Source: Antedon bifida (Eukaryota > Echinodermata > Crinoidea > Comatulida > Antedonidae). From it: a stretch of DNA of 64,000 nucleotides. The stretch is taken from NCBI GenBank assembly GCA_963402885.1, contig OY727098.1, forward strand, positions 13,316,717 through 13,380,716, written 5' to 3'. The translations under genes were made by a program, and so were the position numbers. How positions within the stretch are numbered: position 1 is the stretch's first letter; each line of letters starts with the position of its first letter. A model generated the notes under the pieces. It saw only the letters and a list, made by a program, of their open reading frames with translations. It ran no database searches and had not been told where the DNA came from. Shown here one piece after another: positions 23,901 to 35,749 of this stretch.

Positions 23901-24171
23901 TTATGTAAAATGTCTTATTAGAGCAAATATAAATATATATATTCTGAACCAGACTGTGCAAAAATGAACTCTCTACGATTAGTAGTTTTTAGGATATGCT
24001 AACCCTGTAATTTCACCCTAATTTCACCCTATTTATATTTAAGCTAATTTGCATACCTTCGGGATGAGTGTCAGAGATGTGATGCTCAAAAAATAATCAC
24101 CTTATCATATGTAACCATTTAAAAAAAAAAAATCTCTGTTTGCAATTTGTTTCACTCAAAATGCTAGATTG
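20901..24171. mobile_element. 3.3-kb foldback/minisatellite block A
   Basis: The ends are inverted: GGCTAGTCAATCTAGCA with AAACAAATTGCAAACAGAGA on the left, and TCTCTGTTTGCAATTTGTTT with TGCTAGATTGAC on the right. The interior is built from roughly 330-350-bp units. Each has paired ATGCAAATTAG words, AGAGAGTTGATTTTTTCA, ATGTACATATTTAT, TGACCCTCGACCCCATTTCT and ATGTCTGTAGAGACTTTGTT. Units run forward up to about 22600 and reversed after it, so the block as a whole is a large palindrome. No coding capacity. A near-complete inverted copy is block B (44910-48271). Confidence 0.85.
22254..22412 (+). repeat. SINE/LINE 3' tail inside block A
   Basis: A 160-bp insertion splits a minisatellite unit. 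It ends with AGGTTTCACAACATTAGGCG, CTATATAAATCC and an ATT repeat, the kind of conserved tail shared by CR1/L2-type LINEs and SINEs that use them. The same sequence, inverted, is in block B at 47033-47125, and a shorter copy is at 38322-38378. Confidence 0.7.
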
Positions 24172-25731
24172 ACAAGAAACGGCGTATACATACAACGGAA
24201 CCCTGGCCAAAGCGTGTTTCGGCCGCCTACATAGAATGGGTTACGGCCGCTGCATAGCAAATTCAAAGCTTCTTGAATTTCTTCGGTACATTTCTTCCTA
24301 ACGTACTTGCTTTATATAGTAGATTGATAAATATTCCACTTATTAAATAATTAATTAATAAATCGGTAAAATTGACGTTTAAGAACAAATATTCCATGAG
24401 AGGCGACATTTTTCGCCATGCCTCGTGTGCGGCGAAGACTAGTTCAGAAAATAGAACAGTCCACTTCGAGGGGTATCCAACCATTAATTAACATGCTAAT
24501 ACATGCATATCATGCACATTGCCTGGGCGACGGTAGACTTGCCCCAAGTCTGTATTTATTGTCTTTTTTTTTTATTTATTTGTTTTTATTTCGACCGCGA
24601 TTTTTGTCTGAAAATACAGACTTGTGAAACACGTATAGAAATCGATTTGCAGACCGCAAACATCCGATAAGAATGACGTAGGTTATCATACCGTATTTGG
24701 CTATATGGGGCGGGCGGTATGTAAATATGGATTTCGAATCAACCAATGATCATTTTGTTTCAAAATGAAAAAGATCGAGTACGTACGTACAGTGCTGAAT
24801 GTACGATCGAGACTGAACAACTGTTGAAATATAAAATCGTGTTGCCAAGTTGTTTTGTTTATTAATTGTTTAGTCCTGGCCTAGGCCTCCTTTGTAGGGC
24901 TACTCAACTCGTACGTATGACCTGCCAAATAAAACGTCAATAAGGTACATACCACTACCGACCGGCACACAAGAGGGCTACACCACCACACAGAACAGGA
25001 CAGGGTCTGGGTGGGAATTAAATCAAATTTTCCCCGCATAATAAATGATCCATTCAAAGTTTGATTTGGCGGAGAAGCTAGCCTATCATATCAAGACGAG
25101 TTATCATGTTCTTGGGAAAAATCTCATCAAATGTTTACCAGACTACTAGGCATATAAAATCATTTCTAGCCTTCAGAAACTTTCATCAATGTACCCAACC
25201 AAGTACACATTCTAAACGTAACATAGCGCATGCGCATCGTCTTAGATGTTGAGTCTTTGAAAGTCTGAAATATGAATATTAAAACGACGTACGAGTGGAT
25301 AGCCAATGGCATGCGGCTGAAACTAGTCAACTGGATAATTTATGCACCAAGAATTCTTGGTGTCAAACCACGTGACTTATGCGTGTTTCCCCAGACGGAG
25401 TATCCAAACTCAAGTAATACACGTATGAAACGCCATATGTGCAAAAATATTTATATTTTTACAAAACTCCGTCTGGAGCCCAGACTAGGGCGACGGTAAT
25501 TTAGTAATAAGCGGAGAACTGAATCCCTCCGTAAGGAAAATGGTAAACACTGATATTTATGGTAGGGATTATTTTTTCAGTGGTTGGTCTTGTTGGCCTC
25601 TTCGCACGAGATCCACGCAAAGTCAAATAAAACGATGTCGTTTATCAAACAGAAATATAAATTAGCTTCAATTCAATACTAAATTACCCAGATTTTGATA
25701 ATGATAAAGACTCAAAAATTCATTTTTATCT
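24172..25731. other. Intronic non-coding stretch
   Basis: No gene recognised. There are small chance frames (60-75 codons) on both strands. GGGCGACGGTA occurs twice, near 24526 and 25488, which could mark an unrecognised element. Confidence 0.4.
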
Positions 25732-26085
25732 TTAAAGATATATTGTCCCCCTAAAAAAATATTTTTTACAATTTTTTTGTTGAATATGTTATTTTAATGT
25801 CTCATAATAGTTATTCACTCTCACAAAAAATTGGGTCTGGAAAAAATTTATTTACCTGAGAAAAATGTAATTTAAAGCAAAAAATGGTCAAATTGCACTG
25901 GAAGACAATGAGTTTTTGGATGATTTAACTGTTTATTTTGTCTTTTTATAGGTGAAATAATTTTTTTCCCCCGTTTTTTTTCTTATGGAAGTGAACAACT
26001 TCATTAAAACTGCAAAATGGCCTATTCAAAGTCCGATTTTAAAAATCTTTATTTTTCATGATTTTGGGGGACAATACATCTTTAA
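25732..26085. mobile_element. 354-bp MITE flanked by TTAA
   Basis: The left end TTAAAGATATATTGTCCCCC and right end GGGGGACAATACATCTTTAA are inverted repeats, each including a TTAA that would be the target-site duplication. No coding capacity. TTAA duplications are used by piggyBac and Kolobok transposons; I cannot choose between them. A lone end of the same type, TTAAAGATGTATTGTCCC, is at 4565. Confidence 0.8.
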
Positions 26086-26897
26086 AATTGACATTTGAGG
26101 CGGATGTACATAATAATAATAACCGATTTACATATCAAAATAAAGAGTATTTAAAGCCTGATAACATGCAACAAAAATTACTCTACCACCTATTATGGAC
26201 CTCGTGCGATCGTGTTTTGAAAATGGGTAGGTGTTTTCCAAAGTTATTTTTAGCCCGCGGATTTCGGCTCACCGGCTTTTGTATCTCATTTTTAACTCAT
26301 GTTTTCTATTAAAATATTTAATAAACATAGATTAAAAATATATAAAAATAATCCCTTAAACAAGATCTTTCCAGACATATAATTTTTATTCACATGGGTA
26401 CATAAGAAATAGTATATTTTTAACTTCAAAGACACGTCACTTTTTGAAATTTCATGAACGTGTTAAAATCATGGTAACGAAAATCCGCTTCATTGGGATA
26501 CCTACTTTCAACACAGTTTGTCGCATTCAATAGAGCGCATATCTCGTAAAACGTTATCGGTTTCTTCCAATTTTTAATAATGTTAATAAGTCTCAAAACA
26601 TTCTCCTTCCGACATATGAAAACTGTTTTTAATTTGAAAAGGTCATCATATTTAATTTTAAACAATTAAATAAATGTGAGTGGTGTAAAATAAAAACTAA
26701 CCGTCAACTAAACCGTTTACAATCCAAATACTGTCAAATGTTGACGCTTGTTTAACGGTTTTGATCGATGCTATGCTGTTTGTACAATCGTTGTGGTCTG
26801 GCCTACCTGTAGACTATAAGCCTAATAAATAGCATGTGCATGTTACGATGCGTTGCACGATAGCTTAACTCGTCACCGTGACGAGTTCAAATCTAGT
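26086..26897 (+). mobile_element. Helitron-like 3' end with unrelated upstream sequence
   Basis: The 3' terminus AACTCGTCA-CCG-TGACGAGTT, CAAAT, CTAG, T lies at about 26872-26898, only 54 bp before a MAN2B1 exon. The sequence upstream differs from the F and R copies, so this is either another subfamily or a truncated copy. The left border is not defined. A 79-codon minus-strand frame (26426-26665) is not recognised. Confidence 0.45.
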
Positions 26898-26951
26898 TAT
26901 ATTTTATACTATAATACTGTATATGACATATATTAATCTTTTATTTTGTAG

Positions 26952-27125
26952 CTAAAAATCAAATTCAACATGCAGGAGTACAGTACATCCTTGATTCTGT
27001 TGTTTCAGAGCTATTAAAAGATCCAAAAAGGCGATTCATCTATGTGGAAATCGCTTTCTTTGCACGCTGGTGGCATGAACAAGATGATGAAATGAAGTTA
27101 AATGTCAAAAAGCTGGTCAATGAAG
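26952..27125 (+). CDS. MAN2B1: Lysosomal alpha-mannosidase, second visible exon
   Basis: The acceptor is TTTATTTTGTAG and the donor GTAAGT. It starts in phase with the previous exon (one base carried over) and reads [20 protein letters not shown], then [19 protein letters not shown] and KKLVNE, ending one base into the next codon. This is the strongly conserved GH38 segment ([25 protein letters not shown]) between the first zinc ligands and the nucleophile. Length and order agree with animal lysosomal alpha-mannosidases. It lies in the stretch between the two inverted 3.3-kb blocks A and B. No lesion is seen. Confidence 0.95.
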
Positions 27126-28260
27126 GTAAGTGTTGTTTACCATGTCACAAATTGTAAGATTACACTTTGAGAAGATTAAAGGCAATTTTAAATAAAGGAA
27201 AATATTAAACATATAAATTTAAAAATGAAATTGAAAATGAAATTATGATTTTTGACAAAAGTAAGGTTTGGTCAGATAGGGTCACATTTAGCTGTCTATT
27301 TTTCATTCATTTCAAGTCGACGGCTAAGGGAGCGTCTCCAAAGTATCCCACCGCGGTACACAAGATTTCACCGTGTTAGAAACGTTAGCTGCGTTAATGA
27401 GTTATAGGCAAGATGTGCTCATCGAAGCGTATCTTCTCGAACGCAACCAACCGCAAGCATGCCTTGTCTGTGTTTTTATATTAATGAGGTTTTTCAACAA
27501 TAATCATGAGAAAAAAAAACTGGGGTAAATTGCATACATAGGTTTTGTGTTGCCAGGAAAATACAAACAAAATTACAAAAAACCATGAAACAAAATTTAA
27601 ATATGGCTAATCCAATAATAATATATTTGGCTTGTCATAATGCTACTAGAGTCATACGAATAGTTTAGATAAAATACGAGAATGTGTTCAATTAATTGGC
27701 AGAAAAACAGGATTTTGCATTGAAATATTTAGTTGATGGAAAGTAATGTTCAACTTTGAAATCATTGCGTCCAGGTTTTATAAATTGTGACATCTATTTC
27801 GTGTAAAGAGATACAGAAAGACGTCCCAAAAAATCTGACCATGTAAATAGGTCATTTGAGGTCAAAAGCGGTCAGAATGCAAAACATGACAGGTCCCCAC
27901 TTTACTACAACTAGTAATGTTTTATCAAAACTCTCAACAAATTTCATTTTTTACCATAGCAACCATTTCTATGTGTAATATATATCATTTTGTTTGACAA
28001 ATCCAGTAAAGAATTAACTCACATTCTTTAGCTTTCGCCATCTTGGCTGATGGCTTGATCACAAGTGATCCGGTTCACTGTTACTTCCTGGAAATCTTTT
28101 GTTGTCGTTTCTAGGTGACGTCATACTTTTTTGTAGCAATGATGTGTAACGTGATCGAGAAATACAGCCCCTTTGTCGCGGTTGATTGCGTTAGCCCCCT
28201 CTTTCTGATTTGGATTGCCTCTGATTCCCCGCTTGAATGGGTTTATTTTTATTTATTTTA
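27126..28260. other. Intron, non-coding
   Basis: Start of the 4.3-kb intron; no gene recognised. Confidence 0.4.
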
Positions 28261-28345
28261 ATCATATTTAATGAGGGTGATCCATCCAGCATTTGCTGAT
28301 CATTTGGGACCCTCAGAACAGATACAATATACAAAAAACAAGAAG
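28261..28345 (-). repeat. Possible LINE 3' tail
   Basis: Read on the minus strand, CTGAGGGTCCCAAATGATCA and GGATCACCCTCATTAAATA followed by AT-rich triplets looks like a LINE/SINE 3' untranslated tail. Weak, single-copy evidence in this window. Confidence 0.3.
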
Positions 28346-28946
28346 AACAGAAAAGTAAAAGAAAAACCAAAAAAATAAAATTAATTACATAAGACTAAAA
28401 ATCCTTGACAAATAGAAAATAATAGGTATGTTAAATTAAGCAAAATATAAAATATATATATATAAATAAAAACTTAGATCTATTATTTTACAATTAAAAT
28501 CTGGAAAAGGATTACATTAGGTTAGAGTCTCTGTCAAGAATTTTGGCCCCCTCCGAATCCATGTGGTTTTCCTGAGCTGCATGGTCTGTGATTTGTGGAT
28601 TTCGGATGTTGATTCCTTTCTAGTTGCCCGGGTGTATTTGTGATCGGAGACCTTTTCAGTGTCTTTTTGGTGTTCTTTCAGTCTTCCATAAGCGCATTCC
28701 TGATCTTCTTTCTTATCCGCCTCCTCTGTAACTACGTTCTCCATTCTATCCATGAGCATGCTGATGAGCTTTTGGTGTAGTGGGTGGGTGTCACAATCAA
28801 CCGCCACGAAGTGGCTGTATTTCTCAAAGCTACACAATAACAACACGCTCTTTTAGATGTCGTTCGACATACAAACTATTGCCACTGTACATGACTATAA
28901 AAATATGTGATTGTTGACATAGAGATGTAATAAAATAAACCACCGT

Positions 28947-29724
28947 AATAGACACGTTGCTCGCTCGCGACCAATCAGAAATAGTGGGTATAGATTTGTA
29001 AACAAACCGATCACCATTCTCGCCTAGTGCGTGTTGAAGCGAAATGGCGACTGCCGAGTGCTTTTGTTGCAAGGTGCATCATAAATGTTGTATATGTTGG
29101 ATAAATCGTGAATTTATTAACTACACAAAATCACTGAATAATATTCCTGTTTTTAATTTTCAAACACTTGCTGAGTGGTTTGCGTCTGCTCCGAAGGATA
29201 GTGGCGCAAAATCTTGGAAATTTTTCAAGGAAAGGTACGTCCACGATGTGCTCGTGTCTCCGCCGGTGGCGTTGCCTGATGCGGTACTTGGTCTACTAGG
29301 CCTAGGCTTAGGCTTGGGTGTCTGTGAAAGCACCGAAGAACATCACATAATACATGGAAGATGCCATAGGAGCATGAAGAAGAATGAAAGATAATAATTA
29401 ATATATTTACGCAACATTTGTAAATAAAATCAACAGTTAATGTATTAAATGCACCGTAATTATATGTGTCAAACCAAAAATGACAATACATAAAGAACCA
29501 AATGCCTAAATAATTCTACAGTGAATATAAAACATAAGTTTAGAAAATAAATAACATCCTTACCATGCCATTCCATCAAAAGGCTAGTTTTGACGATTGT
29601 TTTTTAAGATGATCATCTCTCAGTTCTCCCATGCTTTAACATACCTCGCTGTGTTTGTTTACCATTGTATACCCACTAAAAGGTCAAACTGACAGTGACC
29701 TCGCGAGCGAGAAACGTGTCTATT
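28947..29724. mobile_element. 780-bp TIR element holding a small ORF
   Basis: The left end ATAGACACGTTGCTCGCTCG (with CGA) and the right end TCGCGAGCGAGAAACGTGTC (with TAT) are inverted repeats. A second inverted block (GTGGGTATA..GTAAACAAA) lies about 30 bases further in. TA borders both ends. It sits in the intron between the second and third visible MAN2B1 exons. Confidence 0.65.
29044..29394 (+). CDS. Hypothetical 116-residue ORF with Cys/His-rich start
   Basis: The ATG at 29044 is in a favourable context (GAAATGG). The protein begins MATAECFCCKVHHKCCICW and continues with FNFQTLAEWFASAPKDSG and KSWKFFKER. The clustered C/H residues could form a zinc site. At 29233 the sequence AAAGGTACGT would make a good splice donor, so the last third (Leu-Gly-rich) may be intronic and the true product longer or different. 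I do not recognise the family. It lies wholly inside the TIR element, so it may be the first exon of a captured gene or part of a transposon protein. It could also be chance. Confidence 0.3.
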   Translation: MATAECFCCKVHHKCCICWINREFINYTKSLNNIPVFNFQTLAEWFASAPKDSGAKSWKFFKERYVHDVLVSPPVALPDAVLGLLGLGLGLGVCESTEEHHIIHGRCHRSMKKNER

Positions 29725-31463
29725 AATGGACTCTTCCATAAATGTGTTTTTGTTTAGTACTGTGTGCTGGTGATGGGAATGGGATGCTGCTAGAAATACA
29801 CACGCGCGAGTAGAGAGTAGAGAGTAATTACTAGACCTGGATGGGTAGAATATCTCATGCAAGTACTGTAAATATTAATTAATACAGAGGATGACAATTT
29901 ACCTTAATGAAAAATTCAATAAACTTTTTACCACAATGTGGTGATCAACCATGATTAGACAGGATTGGCTAGGCCTACATTGCAGAGTAGTACACTATTT
30001 TTATTAGGCTAGTATGTAGGCCTCCTAGCTAGTTGTTGAGGCTACTGTACACTGTTATAGCTTTTGAGGTTGCGTGAGGAAGTGACCTGTGTATAAGACG
30101 CACCCAAAATTTAGAGGTCAAATTTGCACATGTCAAAAGTGCGTATTGTACACCGAAATATACGGTTAGTACAATTTTAAATCTAACGTTGTTGATAATA
30201 ATGTTGACGTGTTTGATTAAAATTCGAAATCCTCTAGGTCACTGTCATTGTCGTTTTCTCTCATTACTAGCATCAACTTGATCAGAGTTACTGTTCACAT
30301 TTTGGCAGTCAACACATTTACACAAATCAGTGCAGGATAGTTTTGCTTTCTTACATGAACACTGCCCAGTTTCACACTTCACACTAGCTGTTGCCAAGAT
30401 ATAAGGGGGTCACAACATATGTGGTAATTTTTCAAAGCGCCCAGGGCCCTAACGGGTAAACAATTCATTAAAAATTTGGACACCAAGTTGAAAAATTTCC
30501 TTATGGTATCAATAAACATATGAAAGCAAAAATTCGAACTTGGCAAAAAATATAAAGTAGAGGAAAAAAAGTGACAAATTCTGCCTATAATGCTGTTTTC
30601 ACGCTGCTGCTCTAGCCAGCTACGTCCCATGAGGACTACTCATTCGGAAGCTAAAGCAAGCAGCAGTTATAGAATCTAAGGCCGACAGTTTTGCAACTTT
30701 GTAAACTCGACTATAATTTATAGGTCCCAGCTGCTGGACCCAAAAAACGTATGGAAAAGAGAGTCTATGAGGGCTCAAGGTTGAACGATTTTGGATTCTC
30801 GTCCTTTGATTGGTTGACGCGAATCAACAGACTGGGAAGAATTTCTCACTTGTACCGCAGTGAAGTCACGTTGTCTCTAGAGGGTATTCAGTTGCATGCC
30901 TACAGGTTGAGGTCACACATAGCACATTAAAGTTCTATTTTTAAATGGGCTTGTGATTCATAATTAAAGAACTATCTTTGAATATGAGCACTGTTTCTAT
31001 AATTTACAGTATGATTTATATCTTTGATTTGTATGTATTTTTGAGATTAAAGGACATCTATTTAATAATTAATCATAAATATATCTGAAGAAAGAACAAT
31101 GATTAATTTTAAAATGTCGAGCAGCGTTTTTTGTAAGAAATATTTCTTGTTTAAATTTAACTAATTTATACCAGTATCTTCTACATACGTATTATCATTT
31201 TATACATGTATTATTTATTATCCTAAAACTATGCTCACTTAACAGCAAAATCATAGAAAGCGTTTAGTAATTATGTTTATAGTTTATGTTTAAAAATATG
31301 TAATAGGCAGGATAAAGCCCTGTTTACGGGAACCATGGGGCAAAGACTGGAATCTGGGCTTTCTAATATTACTTTTTTTGGACTTAATATAACCAAAACA
31401 TTATTAGAGTGGTTATTATGATAAAATACTTGACTAAAATTTGTTTTGGATAATTTTTCCTAG
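29725..31463. other. Intron, non-coding
   Basis: Rest of the 4.3-kb intron. Near 30090-30170 a GTATAAGACGCACCC and GTGCGTATTGTACACC pair suggests a small hairpin element. Nothing else recognised. Confidence 0.4.
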
Positions 31464-31657
31464 GTCGTCTTGAATTTATCAATGGTGGTTGGTGTATGAA
31501 TGATGAGGCATCAACACACTATAATTCAATCATTGATCAAATGACGATTGGTCTTCGTTTCCTCAACGATACATTTGGAAGTTGTGGTCGCCCTCTTGTG
31601 GCATGGCATATAGATCCATTTGGTCATTCCAGAGAGCAAGCTTCCTTATTTGCACAG
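31464..31657 (+). CDS. MAN2B1: Lysosomal alpha-mannosidase, third visible exon with nucleophile
   Basis: The acceptor is TTTTTCCTAG and the donor GTAAAA. It continues in phase and reads [20 protein letters not shown], then [20 protein letters not shown] and [18 protein letters not shown], ending on a codon boundary. HIDPFGH holds the aspartate that acts as catalytic nucleophile and zinc ligand in GH38 (D196 in the human enzyme by family knowledge), and the GGW-MNDEA block is also invariant. All visible catalytic residues are intact. The following intron is 26.3 kb and contains a nested DDE-like gene, several transposons and four inverted Helitron-like copies. Confidence 0.96.
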
Positions 31658-32132
31658 GTAAAAGACAAATTTCATTAAAGCATGTACATTCTGATTATGC
31701 AGACAATTTGCATCCAACTTTACATTAGTTCTGGTCACAAGATATGCAAGTTCCATGCTGTCCTCTTTGTTTTTTAATATGTTATTTAGATTTAGTTAAA
31801 GCGTGATGGCCGTAATTAGTGGGGAAGTGGCAGTGTGTTTCATGCGATGTGAATCTAAGTACTAGTATAATGCAATTTTCTGTCAGCTGCCCTTTCTGTA
31901 ACGACTGAATGTTCAATAATATATATTTATTACTATTTTATTTATAAAAAATGAAAAACACATTTCCTTTTTTTGCATGCCAGCTAAAGATGTTTTAAAT
32001 ATCTCTATGCATACCTGCCAACATTTAAGAATTCAAAATTCTTATTAGATTGAATAGAAACATATACCTTTAGATTAATTTGAGGCCTATTTAAAGTTTG
32101 TGCAACTGTTAGTTACAGAGTTATATGACATG
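31658..32132. other. Intron, non-coding
   Basis: No feature recognised before the TA-flanked transposon. Confidence 0.4.
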
Positions 32133-32134
32133 TA

Positions 32135-34137
32135 CAGTACTGGTCAGAGGACTTTCGACATTCCCGCTCATGTTTTTCTGCTGTTTTTCTTGAGTGTTTG
32201 TGGAGCGTTTCTGGAGTGTTTATCGAGGGTCGAGCGATCGAGTGCTGACCTCGACCAGCGAAGCGTGAACGTTTTACAACAACAATTGAAATCAATCATA
32301 TGTACATAATATGAGCCCTTTTATCTTTAGATTACTGACTTTGTTTATCTTCAACAAATAATACAAAGTATTAATTACCATAATAAAAAACCAGTAAAAT
32401 ATACGTTTAAATTCAAGCTTCAAAATCAGGGTAAAATTCATATCTTCAAATTCCGAGTTGATAGCTAGACTACTATATCGCTCGCTCATTAGCCGCATAG
32501 ACGCGCATCTACTATCTTTGTTATGTTGGTGGTCATCAACCCTGGATTTACGAAACTTTGGGCGATATGACGTCACGCAAAAAGCACATGGTTTTCTTAT
32601 CAGCTCTCGCCGCTGCGAATTTGACAAAATTGTTTCTGTTGACATTTTCCAGGGCATACAAAACGATTGTTTTGATGCAGTTTATTTATTTTGTTTAAAT
32701 GTTTATACTGTTCATTAGATATACATAATAATTATATCGATTACATACAGTACATAGGCTATGCTACGGTAATTAATTGAAAATAAATGTAATTTCCTAA
32801 CGCATGATTTTACTTTTCTTTCTGCACTACGTTCAAACTAAACTGGCAGACCATGTGTTTACTGACTGAACAGCAGCAACAACGCACTGTGGTCGGCCGG
32901 ACGGCTGTTTGCCATGGTTACCGTTTGCCACATTGCCAACTTCTGTGTATCATAATGCAACTTAAAGCATGAATTTGTTTTATAATAAAACAATAAAAAC
33001 ACATGATTGTATGAGGTCAATCACATGGTTCAATTAACAGTGGAAGAGTACAGTGCAGTAAATGGGGTAATATTTTTGTGGAAAAAACAACATCCTTAAG
33101 TATTGTTTTTTTATAGATAAAAACTGTTATAATATACTCATACTGTTATATTGAAATTATTATTTTTTAAATTATGATTTTACACAAACCTTGCCTATGT
33201 CAAATACGTGATAAAAAAATATGGAAACCCCCGAAGTGGATCGTACCATTTACCAAACGTTGTTGTTTACAGTGTTAAGTTACATCACACGAGAGACAAA
33301 TGTCGGAAAATAATTTGTACTTTCTTAATTTCTCGTTGAATATTCAATTCAATTTAACAACTTATTAAGTGGTCTAATAAATGAAGAATTTATAATGCAA
33401 GTATTCAATCTAAATAAGTTATTTAGAAATATACCAAAGAATTTTAAACATTTTACATTATGCTCTAATAATTACAGTGCACTCTCTCCCCGGCCGCAGC
33501 AAGAGTCGAGTCTGACTATACTAAATACTAGCTAGGCCTAAAAAGTAAAGTACTTGTAACAAACCTAAGCCTAACATTATTAAATGATTTTATTATATTA
33601 ATTAAACATCCAAAGAGCCCCCCAAAAATGACATGGTATGCCTTTGAAATAAATAACAATAGAATCGATACTGACATTACAGGCGGTACGATTTTTTAAT
33701 CAACATGGTGTACTGTATGTCTTAAACTACCCTGAAAACTCATGTTATTTTTGTTAGTTACACTCGGCTGGTCACGACTAAACGAACGAAAATCGTCTAT
33801 TATAAGCTTGGTTACAGTTTTAAACACCGTCATGTGACACCCATCGCTGAATTGTTGATTGTTGATTGACATTTGCTATTTCTAAAATAAATTATTATCG
33901 CCGACAACGGCCTAGTTTTTCACGCTAAAAACGTGGAACACAAAAGACAATGACATCGGGATAAACTGCTGGCCGGAACTCCCTGTTCGATAAAACCGTT
34001 CATGCATGGATTGTGACCTTAATGTATTACTCGAGGATAGCGACGCTTGTGAATATCGCTAGCAATACTCGAACAACGCTTGGTCAACACTCGTTGAAAA
34101 CACGCGAGGAATGTCGAAAGTCCTCTGACCAGTACTG
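32135..34137. mobile_element. 2.0-kb Tc1/mariner-type TIR element without transposase
   Basis: The left end CAGTACTGGTCAGAGGACTT (then TCGACATTCC) and right end GGAATGTCGAAAGTCC (then TCTGACCAGTACTG) are 30-bp inverted repeats, flanked by TA at 32133-32134 and 34138-34139. A terminus starting CAGT at a duplicated TA is typical of Tc1/mariner. Interior frames reach at most 121 codons (32292-32657, minus strand) and show no transposase similarity, so the element is non-autonomous. Confidence 0.85.
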
Positions 34138-35749
34138 TAGGTCAAAGGTAAAAATGCTTACTTAAATTAAAAATTATATTTACGGCCATTTTTGGATAAA
34201 CCTTTCCATTAGAATTATGCATCTCCCAAATATTTAGACACTAAAATTATCTCACTTAATCTAAGTGTTGCAAAGATATGACCATTTTGTTTTCAATGGG
34301 TCAAAATTGAGTTCAGAGGTCAAAGATGAATTTTATAAATTTTAGAACATGGTTTTTATAACCAGCATGCTTCAAATATTCATAAAACACAATGTTTACA
34401 CTTTCTCCATGATTTGCACATGAGGCACTTTTTTTTTACATTGGGAACTGGACTACTAGTTGGGGAGCCAGAAAGGGTTCACGTTGATTTAGCAACTGTT
34501 TGGATTATCCCACAGATAGTGGGATTAATTGTTTGGGACTTCTCTGCCACAATCTTAATATTTACCATATTGGTTGAATTTCAACATCTTAATTTCGAAT
34601 TTGATGTTTTTGCCGATAATCCTGATTAAAATCTTGTTTTAAAGATTGGGCAGGATTTTTTGCCAAACGTGGACGGAAACCCCTTTTCTGACCACTGGTC
34701 AACAAATTGGCCATATGAATATCTTGGCAACCACTGGTCAGAAAGTGATAATTGTGGTCTCAAATTACTCGCAAAGTATATGTTTATATATGACCTGGTT
34801 TTCTTTTCCGTGGTCGAACAATTTCTTCAAATGGTACATTGACCGTAAATGCTTAAGCACGTAAACATTTATCGTCATGTGCACAGTGATGACAAGCAAA
34901 ATGCTTTCTAACTGTCAAACTGATTTTTGATCCTTTAAACAGTGGTTTGGTTCCCAGCTCCTCACCATATCAATCCATGTTCTAGAGTCCAACGAACTTT
35001 GACCGGTTTCGAAATTATAAAGAAATTAGTAGACTGACTCATCCGACGATGACCATATGGGGCCTAGGCCTATCGGGAGCCGCCCCGAGAGCGTCGTCGC
35101 CGCTGTTTGTTCACCGGGAATGTTAAAAAAAACATCCCGAAAGCGAATTGGAATTCGCAATTCTCACGCGCACCGGCATCCCTCGGGAGATTAGTCCGCT
35201 ATTTTAGATGTGTAGCTTGCAGAAAATTAGACGAAAATGTGTCGAAAACTTATGAAATTAAAACAAGTTTGGTATCAAAATGTTTGTCAAAAGTTATGCT
35301 TCAATAAACTGACCTTTGCGCAGAGTTTGAACAAATATTTCATGCCCATAATGCATCTGACATGTCAGGGTTCATATTACAATCTAAGGTAAACAATATG
35401 GCGCGGCCCTCGTGAGGACATGGTCACGACTTTTCTCCGGTAGAAAAATCACATTTTTACATGGAAATATGACGATTTAGACAGTGTAACTGATACATAA
35501 TCTTTATTTATTATACATTTATTGTATACAAGCTTCAAAATAGTGATTATTACAAATAAAGATGGATTTTATTTATTTATTCTTTCTTTTGACTGGATTA
35601 CATTTTCAGTAACGCAGTACTGCTTTCCAAAATGGTCCAGTTATAAGTTTAAAAGTAAATAAAAATTATAACATAAATACACAGTAGGCCTAATTTAAAA
35701 GATATATACAGAACAGTTAAAAACAAATAAAATATAAAAAATAAAATAT
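34138..35749. other. Intron, non-coding
   Basis: Frames near 34414-34864 (60-72 codons) overlap in different phases and look fortuitous. The phrase ACCACTGGTCA recurs three times between 34691 and 34740, and related CCAGTGGTCAGAAAATG wording returns near 57222. This suggests another low-copy repeat family. Confidence 0.4.

Noticed and set aside
20901..24171. CRISPR-like regularity of blocks A and B
   Set aside because: The units are 330-350 bp diverged minisatellite repeats in a eukaryotic intron, without short identical repeats and unique spacers.
28517..28846. 109-codon minus-strand frame in the 4.3-kb intron
   Set aside because: Biased, charged composition with no recognisable domain, splice context or neighbours; not supported as a gene.
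32292..32657. 121-codon minus-strand frame in the mariner-type element
   Set aside because: No DDE/D or HTH motif, and it runs into low-complexity AT-rich sequence; probably chance.
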